A DNA stretch of 64,000 nt from Cranoglanis bouderius (Eukaryota; Chordata; Actinopteri; Siluriformes; Cranoglanididae): positions 21,329,810-21,393,809 of the forward strand of contig CM042546.1 in NCBI GenBank assembly GCA_023630585.1, written 5' to 3'. Of this stretch, positions 12,481-22,378 are shown one piece after another (position 1 is the stretch's first letter; each line of letters begins with the position of its first letter). Both the position numbers and the translations under genes were made by a program. The notes under the pieces were generated by a model that was given only the letters and a program-made list of their open reading frames with translations, was not told the DNA's origin and made no database searches.

Positions 12481-13020
12481 GGTGTAGTATGGCCTCTGCA
12501 CTGTAACAATGATGAATATGACAAACTGTTAATCACTATGTGAATAGTTATGGATAGCATTGAATTCATAATGAACTTTTGTATTCAGATGAAAATTGGA
12601 AATGGATTTTACGGTTGGATTTATTTTGTCTCTTTCTCACACCAATGCCAAAAACAAATCAGCTTTGTTTTTCAGATTCATCATCCTTGATCAAATAAGT
12701 TTTTTTTTTTGTTTTTTTTTACACAGAACACAAAATCAGGATAAATTAAAGCCTGTTAGAGAGAAAAACCCATCAGCAGCTCATTGAAAAGCATAGCTAA
12801 GCTGAATGAATACATATTTATTCAGAGCCAAACACAATTTAAGTCAGATCATTACCTAATTATTCTGTGCATATAGAGCTTGTTGAGAAATTCAGTTGAA
12901 ACTTCTCTCAAAAAGAGTGTTTATGGAGCGTATTCGTATTGTATTTACTCCAGATTGTATTAAAATTAATTCACCCTAACAGATAAATAACTGAAATTAT
13001 AGTGATTATTACTGAAGTTA
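12481..13020. other. Unique AT-rich sequence
   Basis: No gene, repeat or RNA signal is seen beyond short T-runs near 12700. Confidence 0.35.
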
Positions 13021-13023
13021 TCA

Positions 13024-13150
13024 TAGCACTGTTGAATTCTGGATTCCGACAGGTCAGAAGGCGTTGATAAATCTTCTATAATAGCAGCTCTGAAAACCCA
13101 GGTTTACATTAATGTGCTCATTCTAATACATTATAGTTTCTATAGTAACA
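13024..13150 (+). repeat. Family A fragment
   Basis: Contains 'ttgaattctggattcc', 'aggtcagaaggcgttgataa', 'tataatagcagctctga', 'tttacattaatg' and 'tttctatagtaaca', matching the family A modules in order on the plus strand. Confidence 0.75.
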
Positions 13151-13244
13151 TGGTGAAAAAAAAATAGTAACAATAGTAATAGTATAGTAACACACAGTGA
13201 AAAAAAAAACATTGCATTGTGATAAAGTTTATTTCTGAAACCGA

Positions 13245-13290
<46 letters not shown>

Positions 13291-13302
13291 ACACACACAC
13301 AC
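13245..13302. repeat. (CA)n microsatellite
   Basis: About 28 CA units with one GACA interruption. It generates His/Thr and Val/Cys frames on the two strands. Confidence 0.95.
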
Positions 13303-14990
13303 GAGATCACAGCAATGACAGTGCGATACAGAGCGATTGTGACTCGACCTAATCAAAGTCACCTCTCTCAAACTCCTAATCATTTTTACAGCTACACATC
13401 TCAGATTCCTTCCTCCTGCACGAAATACCATTTCCCTGCTATTGATTTTCACAGCAGATTAACGGGGCCGTGAGAGTCGCCGCACGCAAACAATTTCACC
13501 TGCCGAGAGATGGAGAGGCCAGGCGAAGATCACAGAACGGGAAATAATAAAATGATGGAATCGGTTTGAAAGTGACAGTGAAATCGTACAATTGGATTGT
13601 TTCAGAAAATGAAATGGCGAATCAAAATGTGTAACATGAAGTGAACACTGTGTAGAGGGAGAGAATGGAAATATAACAGAAATGCGGAAATAGGACAGGT
13701 ACTTATTAGTAAACAAAAATAAATAAATAAATAAGAATAAGCCGTTAAACCAACAAAAAAAATCATCAAACTACCTCAAAATTAGTAATAGGTAAAATGG
13801 GTAAAACACAGTACAATCCCTCATTAATAGTTAAGATAGATAGATAGATAAATGATAGCATAACTTAAAACACGATCAAACTTGCTGTAAAAAAAAACCA
13901 CCACTAAGCCTCTAATTAACCAATTGATATCAGAAAAAAGTGTCATAAAACTAATGACACTAACCTAAATACAGTAAATAAATAAAATAACTGTAGCACA
14001 CAATAAAACGAAGCAGATTGCTATAAAAACAAAAGCAAAAGTAAAAAAAAAAAAAACCTGATCAACCGAAAATGACAATTGTTGAACAAAAAAAGAGTCA
14101 AAAACAAAAATCAAATGTCTGCCTAACTGCGAAGTTAGCTTATAATAAATACACAAACAGATGGCAGCTTATCTTAGCTATATCAACTATATAATAAATA
14201 GCACACAATCTACCATACACTATGCAAACAATAATTATATGAGAATGTGTTAAAATATACAAAGAAATTGACAACAAACTGCCATAAAAACACCACTGAA
14301 CTAAGGTTTGTGTAACAATCAGAAAATAACTGGGAATAGGGAATAGAATTATGCTGAAACAAAAATGAAAACATATACATTGCTTTGAATATATTAATAC
14401 TACTCTTGGACAGTAAACGCACATCCAGGTATCTTGCCATCTTGTGATATGACAAAAAGTAGGACACTATTTTGTGTCTGTGACTCGACCCTCTCCCCTG
14501 AGTGCTGACAGCCTCTTCTATTTTTCTTACACGCTTTCCACCACCAGACTAAATCTGAGAGTACACTCCTGCCTCTGTGCCACTTTCACAGACAGCCTTT
14601 GTGCGTTCCTGCCTCGCTGTCAGGAATTTTCTGAACATTGATAGCATTTCATGGACATCGCAATGATCACATTGTTCTGTGTCCTGCTACAGGTCAAACT
14701 TTGTTCCTCAAGCATGGTCAGTAGGAGTCTAGGGAACAGGGAGGCCAACAGAACAAGAGTGAAGCAATTTCCAAATGCTCAGTTTGACTGGATGTGGTCA
14801 CTTGTGACTTCAAAAGGAATTCACAATGCAGTATTTGTTTTTCCATTTGTAACCTTCACATTTTTAACTGAATAACATATGACTTTCAGGAATAAAGACA
14901 AAATGCAACGGTTGAAAAATTGTCCCATTAATTCCTTTAAACTTGTTTACCTTCTTAACTATGGAATTATATGTCAGCGGGTGTCAGAAA
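13303..14990. other. No gene; conserved-looking patch then AT-rich DNA
   Basis: 13430-13620 has balanced composition with CpGs and 'attgattttcacagcagatt', resembling 56040-56060 (see findings). From 13640 the sequence is AT-rich, with an (AAAT)n/GATA scrap near 13720-13845. The 94- and 85-codon minus-strand frames near 14140-14467 are hydrophobic, overlap one another and show no known domain. 14460-14870 is ordinary. Confidence 0.3.
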
Positions 14991-14999
14991 ATACAGATA

Positions 15000-15290
15000 G
15001 GTAAAGTTAAACCAGAACAGTGTGCTTCCAATGTCAAAACACAGGCAAAAGTCGAAAACCAGAACAAATAGTCAAACAAGAAAACAAGGCTCAGATGTGA
15101 TGGTACAGAAGCATGATGAGACATTGAGATTATGCATTGATAGACGAACTAATCAAGGACTAACACAGAACAGGTGAACACAATCAGGTAACAAAACAAT
15201 GACAGGGCAGACATGATTAGACAGACAGACAGGATTAGAAACAAAAAACATAAGCATTGATGCTTATTGCCATGGCAACAATAGCCGGTG
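15000..15290 (-). mobile_element. LTR remnant related to the one at 54.5 kb
   Basis: On the minus strand the sequence runs 'attgttgccatgg', then 'gttacctgattgtgttcacc', then 'tgttctgtgttagtccttga'. The same phrases occur in the same order at 54486-54610. Both ends are eroded and no target duplication could be fixed. Retroelement LTRs carry promoter and polyadenylation signals; neither is convincing in this copy. Confidence 0.55.
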
Positions 15291-15697
15291 TGTTGGATTG
15301 AGAACCTTCTCATGAATCATTGAATCGATTCAAATAAGTGAAGGTGATGTGATTGGATTCTGTATGATTTCATTCAAAATAAAGAAATATGGAACTTTTC
15401 ATACAAATTGGGTAATGCAAATCGTGAGCAATTGTGAATTGGTTATAACACAGCAGGTAACATTTTAGGACACACGTCGAAGGAAGTATGTTGCCAAGAT
15501 ACCTCTATATGATGATCTTTACTAGTGCCAAAATCTCTGTTGGGTTACATGAATTGTCACTGATAAAAGGTTTGGGATATTCTGGGAAAAGTAGGATTTT
15601 ATTCTGCATGTCCAACATCTTTGAAGGGATTATAAAAACCTCCTACTAATAAAAAATATAGATAGAAAGATAAGAGTATGTGTTCTTGTGTGTGTGA

Positions 15698-15730
<33 letters not shown>

Positions 15731-16184
15731 GCTCGAAAAAATAGAAATTATGACAATTTTTTACCCCTTTGGCTATTCAAAGTAAATAAATAAATACATA
15801 AATAGTTATGTTCCTGACTGAAATGTATACTTTATTTAATTAAACTTTTGTTAATATTAATATTTAAGTAAATATAAATAAATAATCTTTTTTGTGAACT
15901 GCTCAACTTATTTTTTTCTGCTGTAACAAAAGACAGACAGCTATAAAAAAAAAAAAAAAAAATTAACAGTAATTTACAAAATAAATTCTCCCACAGTGGT
16001 CAAAATGTCAAACAAATAAATTATTTTCTCTAATTGGAAAGAAACATTTATACTTATAACTCTTCTAATTTAGCAAATTAATGAAGTGATCTGATATAAA
16101 AGTCACACAAGATAAATGTGGATTAAAGTTATTAGGCTTAACAGTCGGGAGTGTTATTATTATTTCCCATTATTCTTGACATGG

Positions 16185-16252
<68 letters not shown>

Positions 16253-16577
16253 CTCACAGCCCTCAGCAGAATAAGCACTCACTTAACAAGGCTGACTTAG
16301 TGGGGTGGTGGAGAAATTCATTCAAATAATTAAAATGACAATGTTCCAAACAAATAAAGTGCAACAAAAATAATGTACAAGTAATGTACAAGTCCCTGTG
16401 AAAGTGCATTAACACTTCTGACCAATCCCAATCCAGAATTATGGTATAAGTAATACAAATTTTTCAACATGATGAATCTGTGAGCTGTATGTGTAACATA
16501 TAGAGCTGTAATGGAGTAATTGGTGTTTTACATGAGATTAATGGGCTAATTTCTGCTACTTATGTATTACTAGCATA

Positions 16578-16619
<42 letters not shown>

Positions 16620-16950
16620 TTACTGCTCCAGTACTCTCGCTGCTGTACCTCAAACACGGCTGCACATGGATTGGATTGTAGCTCAGTGCTATTATTTAAC
16701 AACCACACAAACAGGCGATCTCTGAGACATACAGTAATTAATGATCAGCATTTCTAACACAACCTCATCAGGTCCAGTTCATTAAAGAACCGAGCTTCCC
16801 GGTATTCTAATCCAATCAATAATCTGATTTCTAAATGAAGTAAAGACATTAAGTAAAAAGACACAGCAGGTGAAGAGATCGAATAAAACCAGTGACGTCA
16901 TTGTTGATCTGAAGAACACTGAAGAGCACAAAGATTATACAGTATAATGC

Positions 16951-16987
<37 letters not shown>

Positions 16988-17020
16988 CCAATAGAATTTA
17001 ATCCAGGTTTACATGTTGAC
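15291..17020. other. AT-rich DNA with simple repeats
   Basis: Holds poly-A runs at 15699-15728 and near 15945-15961, a (TTA)n microsatellite at 16183-16250, (CT)n at 16580-16616 and a second (TTA)n at 16949-16984. No gene or RNA signal is seen between them. Confidence 0.7.
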
Positions 17021-17024
17021 AGTG

Positions 17025-17100
17025 TTCAGCAAATCCTGTTGCTGGGATTTGAACTCACAACCTTCTGATCAGAAGCCCAACATCTTAACCACAAGGTATA
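17025..17100 (-). mobile_element. SINE head fragment
   Basis: Reverse complement reads 'ttgtggttaagatg', then 'cttctgatcagaaggttgtg' and 'agttcaaatcccagc', matching the tRNA-like head of the SINEs at 5.4, 21.0 and 45.9 kb. The conserved tail is missing. Confidence 0.65.
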
Positions 17101-17224
17101 TCCCTCGTACCCTTTCTCATGACTTCCTTCAGAAGAAATGGAATAAAATCTGACACTAGCCTCACTCATTCAAATTCATTTGAATGTTTCATGGCATCAG
17201 ATTTCAATTCATCAGTATATAGCA

Positions 17225-17340
17225 GTGTATCAGCTGAGCAGTTGAGGGTTAAAGGTGATGCTGAAGGATTCAACAGTGGTTTCCTGACCAACAACCTTCA
17301 GTTATGACCATAGAATCTTAACCACCGATCCACCACTGGC
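17225..17340 (-). mobile_element. Second, more diverged SINE head fragment
   Basis: Reverse complement contains 'ggatcggtggttaagatt' and 'aactgaaggttgttggtcag', resembling the same tRNA-like head about 200 bp from the previous fragment and on the same strand. It is old and lacks a tail. Confidence 0.4.
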
Positions 17341-17978
17341 CTTGTATGATGGAAGAAGACATGTCTCACATACCAGCTGATAAGAATGAGCATGTGAACC
17401 CTGTGGGTGGGATCAATCTGCTCTTTGGGTATCAGCTTTGGACCAGATCAGAGGGTTTTTTTTCTTCACAGAGGTAATGTGCAACTTGCTTCCCCTGACA
17501 GCTTGATCAAATATAGCCATCTCAGACAGTGATTTATTAATATGTCTAATAAAGAGGCTAATTTGATAAATTATGCACAGTTCGTGGGCGTGTTGTGGGT
17601 GGTTCATACAGAGTAAATGGCATCAAATGCAAAACTCAAGGGAGAAGAGAATATTAGAATTTGTCTTTTAGAGCTGTAAATTGTTCTCAATGGTTCCGAT
17701 CTCAGAAAGATTTCCAGAAAAGTAAAAAATAAAACTTACTACACATAATTATGCACCAAGTATATTTCCTTTCTTGACAGTTTTATATGTCCAAATACTG
17801 CTTTGGAAAGGCTCACATCCTGCTAAGCATTTAGCCAGCACAATCACCGGATACTCTCAGCATTGAACAACCCAAACACAGCAGCTGAGTAGCAAATAAT
17901 CTGCATAGATCAGAAAATAAACCAGAAATGCAGAAAAACAGATGGTCTGATCCAGCATCGACAGCAATCCAGGAAATG
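17341..17978. other. Unique sequence, no gene seen
   Basis: Mixed composition; the short frames here show no domain. Confidence 0.35.
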
Positions 17979-18377
17979 TGTAACAACCAGCTCTAAAATG
18001 TCCGCTCCAGAACTCCAGAGGGCGCCCTCCCTGAATTCTAGCACAGTTCCTCGTTCACTCCCACACTTCCTGTTTGCTTCCTATATAAAACATGGACTTT
18101 TACATAGATCTGAAGCCTTGCATGCAGGCTGTGTCTGAGTTCTGAGCCTTTGTTCTGGCTTTTTTCACTTATGCCCTGCCCTTGTATCTTGAAATGATCT
18201 CAGATTTTTTGTGCATTGACCCTGACCTGCTCCTTGACCATGTTTTTCGATCATGTTTTGTACCAGATTTTCTTTGTGGATATTTGGTATTGACCCAGAC
18301 TGTTTTGAGTCTGTTTGTTGTCATTAAACCTTCTACACATGGATCCTTTACTTTGCTTCTGTGAGTCCTTTGTTACA
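17979..18377 (+). mobile_element. Solo LTR (399 bp)
   Basis: The block starts TGTAACAA and ends TTGTTACA, perfect 8-bp inverted termini of the TG...CA type used by LTR retroelements. A TATA box 'ctatataaaa' lies at 18081-18090 and ATTAAA at 18323-18328, in promoter-then-polyadenylation order on the plus strand. Flanks aaatg (17974-17978) and agatg (18378-18382) fit a 5-bp target duplication with one change. No internal retroelement genes flank it, so it is a solo LTR from recombination. A Ty3/Gypsy-like origin is plausible but cannot be proven. Confidence 0.85.
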
Positions 18378-18968
18378 AGATGAGAAATCTAATGAAGATA
18401 TAAGAACAGAAATTCTAAGGTTAATTTCCAACAATATCTGATATTTATATTTATTTATAAATGAAACTCCAATACGAAACACCACTGGCTCTCTAAATTT
18501 TCCCAACGTAATAGAGTCACTAGAAAAAGAAGCAAGTACTTGCCCTGTCCGTCTTAGCATCAGGTTCATCACATCAATGAGACCAGCTTTATTAATTATT
18601 GTGTAGTATAGGTTATTAAAGAGAACCTGAATCTCTTATTCAAGAGATTTATATTACTTCAGACTGCAATAATTAACATTAAACTGCGGTGATTAAACTT
18701 AATGGAGTTGCTGCACAGGAAGAGGTTCACAAATTTAAAAGAGATCAATTAGAGGAAAAGGCCTATAAATCAATGGCTGACTAGAGTGTATTCGAGTTTC
18801 AATGCAACACGAATTATAAAGAAGTCACACACTCAAAGCTTCACTGGATATGAAACATTCATTTAAAAAAAAACAAAAAACAAAACAGCTGGCTTTCTCT
18901 ATAAACAACTTATTATAAAATCCTCATGTTGAATCCACAATACACTTTCTATCACAAAAAGGGCCGCA
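18378..18968. other. Unique AT-rich sequence
   Basis: No recognisable feature; the 74-codon minus-strand frame at 18348-18572 overlaps the LTR end and has no domain. Confidence 0.35.
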
Positions 18969-19050
18969 TTCCAAGTGTGTGACTTAAGTGGAAAATTTCC
19001 TTGTATTCAGAGTCAGGTTACACACCTTCTTAAGTTGATTTTCTTCATTC
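18969..19050 (-). repeat. Family B dispersed repeat, copy 1
   Basis: Reverse complement contains 'gtgtgtaacctgactctgaa', 'tacaaggaaattttcc' and 'acttaagtcac'. It aligns with 21248-21340 and 29373-29468 on the opposite strand. Confidence 0.65.
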
Positions 19051-19221
19051 AGATTATTAAAATCACATGTATGTTGTCCAAGATTTGTTTATTTTTTTAA
19101 ACAGTGCCTAGACCATTGCTGTTAAACACAAATACTAATAACGCTTTCAAACCTGAAAAAAACAGGGACAGAAAGTGCGGACTGAAGAAATAAATATCTT
19201 TTTTTTTTTTTTTTTTTTTTT

Positions 19222-19500
19222 ACATTGCTGTTAAATGTAATACAGTGCAACATAAAAGCAATTTAAAAATAAATAAATGAATAAAAAGACTAACACAGTG
19301 ATATATGAATGAGAATATGGTGAGCACTGAAATAAATCTAACAGGAGTCTACTGTAATATATTGCAGCATGTGTAGTCCTAGTTGTAATTATCACATTAA
19401 TCCCTGCAAATTTGGTTTAATTTAACAATATGGCTTCTACACTCATAATTCTGCAAATTACAAAATAGCACTTGATCCAGCACATCAAATTATTGCAGGA
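19222..19500 (+). repeat. Left arm of a long inverted repeat pair
   Basis: Modules in order: 'ttaaatgtaatacagtgcaa', 'atatggtgagcactgaaata', 'gcatgtgtagtcctagttg', 'ctgcaaatttggttt' and 'gcacttgatccagcacat'. The reverse complement of 20609-20860 shows the same modules in the same order with moderate divergence. A 20-bp poly-T lies immediately outside this arm. The arms enclose about 1.1 kb. Confidence 0.8.
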
Positions 19501-19725
19501 TGTAGGCTATTTTACACACTTTTAATTTCATTTAACAAAAATAATGCCCATCTTTGTGTTAATGTGATGCTCTCTCCTGTAAAGAAAACGTGCCCACAGT
19601 TAGAAGTTAGAAGGATAAGCTGACCGAGCACTCATCTTCTATGCTTACAGCTCACTTTAAGGGTTAATTTAATTGTATCCATTAAATATCCATTTCTCTT
19701 CAAGGTAAGCAGTGTCTGTTTTTAG

Positions 19726-19814
19726 GATAGCTCACCCTCGATACACCTTGAACTTTCCTCCCGAGCAGTACATACCCTACACACCAGCTCTGATGCGATA
19801 TCCATACCAAACAG
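19726..19814 (+). other. Possible 89-bp internal exon, product unknown
   Basis: Preceded by 'gtctgtttttag' (acceptor-like) and followed by 'gtaaca' after 'ccaaacag' (donor-like). Only one phase is cleanly open through the body: IAHPRYTLNFPPEQYIPYTP followed by ALMRYPYQT. It would enter with one base completing a codon and leave after the first base of the next. The Pro/Tyr-rich peptide does not match a family I can name. It lies between two inverted repeat arms, so it could also belong to a transposon. Confidence 0.22.
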
Positions 19815-20004
19815 GTAACAGCTATTCTACTTTTACACATGCAAGGACAGCACTGCTCTTAAACCCAGCAAAGCATGAAATTAATGCTGTCACAGTGAAT
19901 TGAAGAGAGTGGATTCGGAATCAGTGGAACATGTAGCATGAATTATCCAGTGGAGCCCAGTAGGTTAACATCGCCTCATGGTGCATGTTTTTTTTATTAA
20001 CTTA

Positions 20005-20180
20005 ACATGGTGACGCAGCAGGTTGCATTGCTGTCTTACAGTTCCAGGGTGCCTGGTGGGATCCTGAACTTGGGTTACTGTATGTGTGAAGTTTCGCATG
20101 TTCTTCCTTTGTTCGTGTTGGTTTCCTCTGGGCTCTCCGGTTTCATCCCAAGAACATGCAGATGAACTGGTTAAATAAGA
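20005..20180 (+). mobile_element. SINE-like repeat, degraded
   Basis: 'atggtgacgcagcaggttgc' leads into 'ggtttcctctgggctctccg' and 'tttcatcccaagaacatgc'. This follows the layout of a common teleost repeat with a 'ggcgcagcaggt' head and 'gggtttcctccgggtgctcc' body (from general knowledge of fish repeats). The 3' tail is missing. Confidence 0.55.
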
Positions 20181-20184
20181 CACT

Positions 20185-20519
20185 ATTAATGATCCATCCT
20201 TCCATCCATCCATTTTCTGTACCACTTATCCTACACAAGGGAGCCTGGCGCCTATCCTAGGAAACTTGGGGCACGAGGTGGGGGACACCCCGGGTGGGGG
20301 GCCAGCCAATCGCAGGGCATCATCACACACATATTCACACACCCATTCACACACTACGAACAATTTGGAAATGCCAATCAGCCTACAACGCATGCCATTG
20401 GACTGGGGGAGGAAACCAGAGTATCCGGAGGAAACTCCCAAAGCAGGGGGAGAACATGTACACATAGGGCGGAGGTGGGATTCGAACCCCCAACCCCGGA
20501 GGTGCGAGGCAAATCTCAC
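20185..20519 (-). mobile_element. tRNA-headed SINE-like repeat with (ATGG)n tail, copy 1
   Basis: On the minus strand it has a B-box-like 'ggggttcgaatcccacc', a body with 'ctccggatactctggtttcc', 'tgattggcatttcc' and 'ggctggccccccacc', and ends with 'aaaatggatggatggaagga'. Two other copies lie at 58922-59271 and 62590-62932. The frames across it (97 and 89 codons) are shadows. Confidence 0.8.
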
Positions 20520-20608
20520 AAGCCATTTGCATTGATAAAATGAATAATGAATGGAGCACTAAACATAGCAGAGGAGTGTTCAGTCAGGACAAAACAAAAT
20601 AATAAATT

Positions 20609-20860
20609 GCCAAATAATAGGATATGCTGGATCAAGTGCTGTTTTGTGCACTGCTGAATAATGTGGAAGCCATATTGAAACCAAATTTGCAGTGATAAGT
20701 GATAAAGTGAAAAGTGATAATTAAAACTAGGACTACACATGCAGCAATATATCGGCAATGTACTACATTTATTTTGATGCTCACCATCTTCTAATTCATA
20801 TATTATCATATCAGCCATTATATTTTAAATGTTGTATTGTATTACATTTTGGCAGCAAAG
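20609..20860 (-). repeat. Right arm of a long inverted repeat pair
   Basis: Reverse complement of the arm at 19222-19500: it shows 'gatggtgagcatcaaaataa', 'gcatgtgtagtcctagtttt', 'cactgcaaatttggtttcaa' and 'cagcacttgatccagcatat'. It has diverged by scattered substitutions and small indels. Confidence 0.8.
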
Positions 20861-20990
20861 TCAGTATTTTATATCCCCCGATTCTTTCTTTTTTTTTTTC
20901 TTCATATTTAAAGGTGAGAGTTTGTGTGTTTCTTTGTGTATGGCAGTGGCCTAAAAGCTTATAAAAAATGTCTAAAAAAAAATGTCTGAG

Positions 20991-21166
20991 TGGTAGCTCA
21001 GTGGTTAAGGCGATGGACTACTGATTGGAAGGTTGTAAATTCAAATCCCAGCACCGCCAAGCTGCCACTGTTGGGCCCTTGAGCAAGGCCCTTAATTGCT
21101 CAGATGTATAAATGAAATAAGTGTAAGTTGCTCTGGATAAGGGCGTCTGCCAAATGCCGTAAATGT
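20991..21166 (+). mobile_element. tRNA-derived SINE, copy 2
   Basis: Best tRNA-like head in the window: 'tggtagctcagtggttaagg', then 'ggttgtaaattcaaatccc', body 'gagcaaggcccttaattgc' and tail 'ctctggataagggcgtctg'. 'aaatgtctgag' directly before it and 'aaatgtctcag' at its end fit a target duplication with one mismatch, suggesting a relatively recent insertion. Confidence 0.88.
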
Positions 21167-21247
21167 CTCAGACCCTTTTACCCAAGAAAAATCTCTGGGA
21201 AGCGTGAACTACACTCAGGTGAATGATGTAATCTTAATGGGAAGCCC

Positions 21248-21340
21248 AAAAAATCAACCTAAGCAGGTGCGTAATCCAACTTTGAATACGTGGAACTTTC
21301 CCCACGTAAAGATTGACATAACTTTTGAATTTAAATCACA
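21248..21340 (+). repeat. Family B dispersed repeat, copy 2
   Basis: Contains 'aaaaatcaacctaagcaggt', 'gcgtaatccaactttgaata' and 'cgtggaactttcccc', aligning with 18969-19050 (reverse) and 29373-29468. Confidence 0.65.
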
Positions 21341-21420
21341 TCTCTGAATACAGATACATACATACATATCTGAACCTGACTTGTATCCTTCCATGTTAAT
21401 ATCCTGATAATAATACATTA

Positions 21421-22378
21421 TACCGTTGCAATCAGAATTATTCAACCCCCATTGCAAATCAGGTTTATTGTCAAAATTTACAGACTTTCAGATGTTTGCA
21501 ATGAACAAATCAAACAAAAGCAATTGAAATAGTTCAACACAACGAATGCTTCAAGTGGTTTCCCCAAATTCGACTGAAAATGCAACTTATAATGACTTCT
21601 CCAGTCTCAAAATTATTCAACCCCTTCAGGGCAAGCATATTTAGTACTTAGTAGAGCACCCTTTTGCTGTTATGACCTGCTGCAAATGAGATGCATAGCC
21701 AGACACCAGCTTCTGGCAGCGTTCCTGAGGAATTTTAGCCCATTCCTCATGAGCAATGGCCTCGAGGGTTTTTCACAACCTGCCTTCTCAGAAATCTGGT
21801 TGCAGCCATTGATAGCTTCCTTTTTCTGCCCTGTCCAGGTAGTGTAACCACTGTTCCCTTAACTTTGAACTTGCGAACTATGCTTCCAATGGTGTCTCTA
21901 GGAACATTCTCTGTCTTCGCTATCTTTTTGTATCCTGTTCCTTGTTTGTGAAGGTTGATGATCTCTTCTCTTAACTTTTTGGGCCATTCTTTTGACCTAG
22001 CCATATTTCTAACATGCAGTCAAACATGACACTCAACAAACCCTTAGCCAGTTCAGGTATTTCATGTGTTCCAGCTCAAGCACACATGGTGCAACCAATG
22101 AAGCCCTTAATTAGTTGCATCAGGGGTTCTTAAGACAACTCCTGTTTTGCATATTTGTGCTGTTTGTGAGGGATTCTATTCAGGGGGTTCAATAATTTTG
22201 AGACTGGAGAAGTCATTATAAGTTGCATTTTCAGTTGAATTTGGGGAAAGCATTCATTGTGTTGAACTATTTCAATTGTTTTTGTTTGATTTGTTCATTG
22301 CAAACAGCTGAAAGTCTGTAAATTTTGACAATAAACCTGATTTACAATGGGAGTTGAATAATTTAGATTGCAAGTGTA
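21421..22378 (-). mobile_element. Internally deleted Tc1-like transposon with ~200-bp TIRs (family 2)
   Basis: TA at 21419-21420 and at 22379-22380 flanks a 958-bp element. The left TIR (21421-21624) and right TIR (22183-22378) align almost end to end: both contain 'aattattcaa', 'caggtttattgtcaaaattt', 'cagactttcag' and 'aatgacttctccagtctcaa' (right in reverse). The centre joins the first 80-odd codons of a minus-strand transposase to its last few codons, so it is a deletion derivative that would need a transposase from elsewhere. Confidence 0.93.
21747..22004 (-). pseudogene. Tc1-like transposase N-terminal remnant (family 2)
   Basis: 85 codons from the ATG at 22004: MARSKEWPKKLREEIINLHK, then KGTVVTLPGQGRKRKLS. 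This is the paired-type DNA-binding region of Tc1 transposases: a first helix-turn-helix (about residues 8-45), a GRKRK hook and the start of the second. It stops at 21747. Immediately downstream, in another frame, a short C-terminal-like peptide (EEWAKIPQERCQKL) appears, so the catalytic core has been removed. The remnant could bind DNA but not cut it. Confidence 0.88.

Noticed and set aside
15000..15290. Intact retroelement
   Set aside because: Only LTR-like phrases are found; no reverse transcriptase, integrase or protease motifs were seen near any LTR in the window.
20991..21065. Functional tRNA gene
   Set aside because: The A- and B-box-like sequences are the head of a SINE with a non-tRNA body and a conserved tail; the same structure recurs at 5.4 and 45.9 kb.
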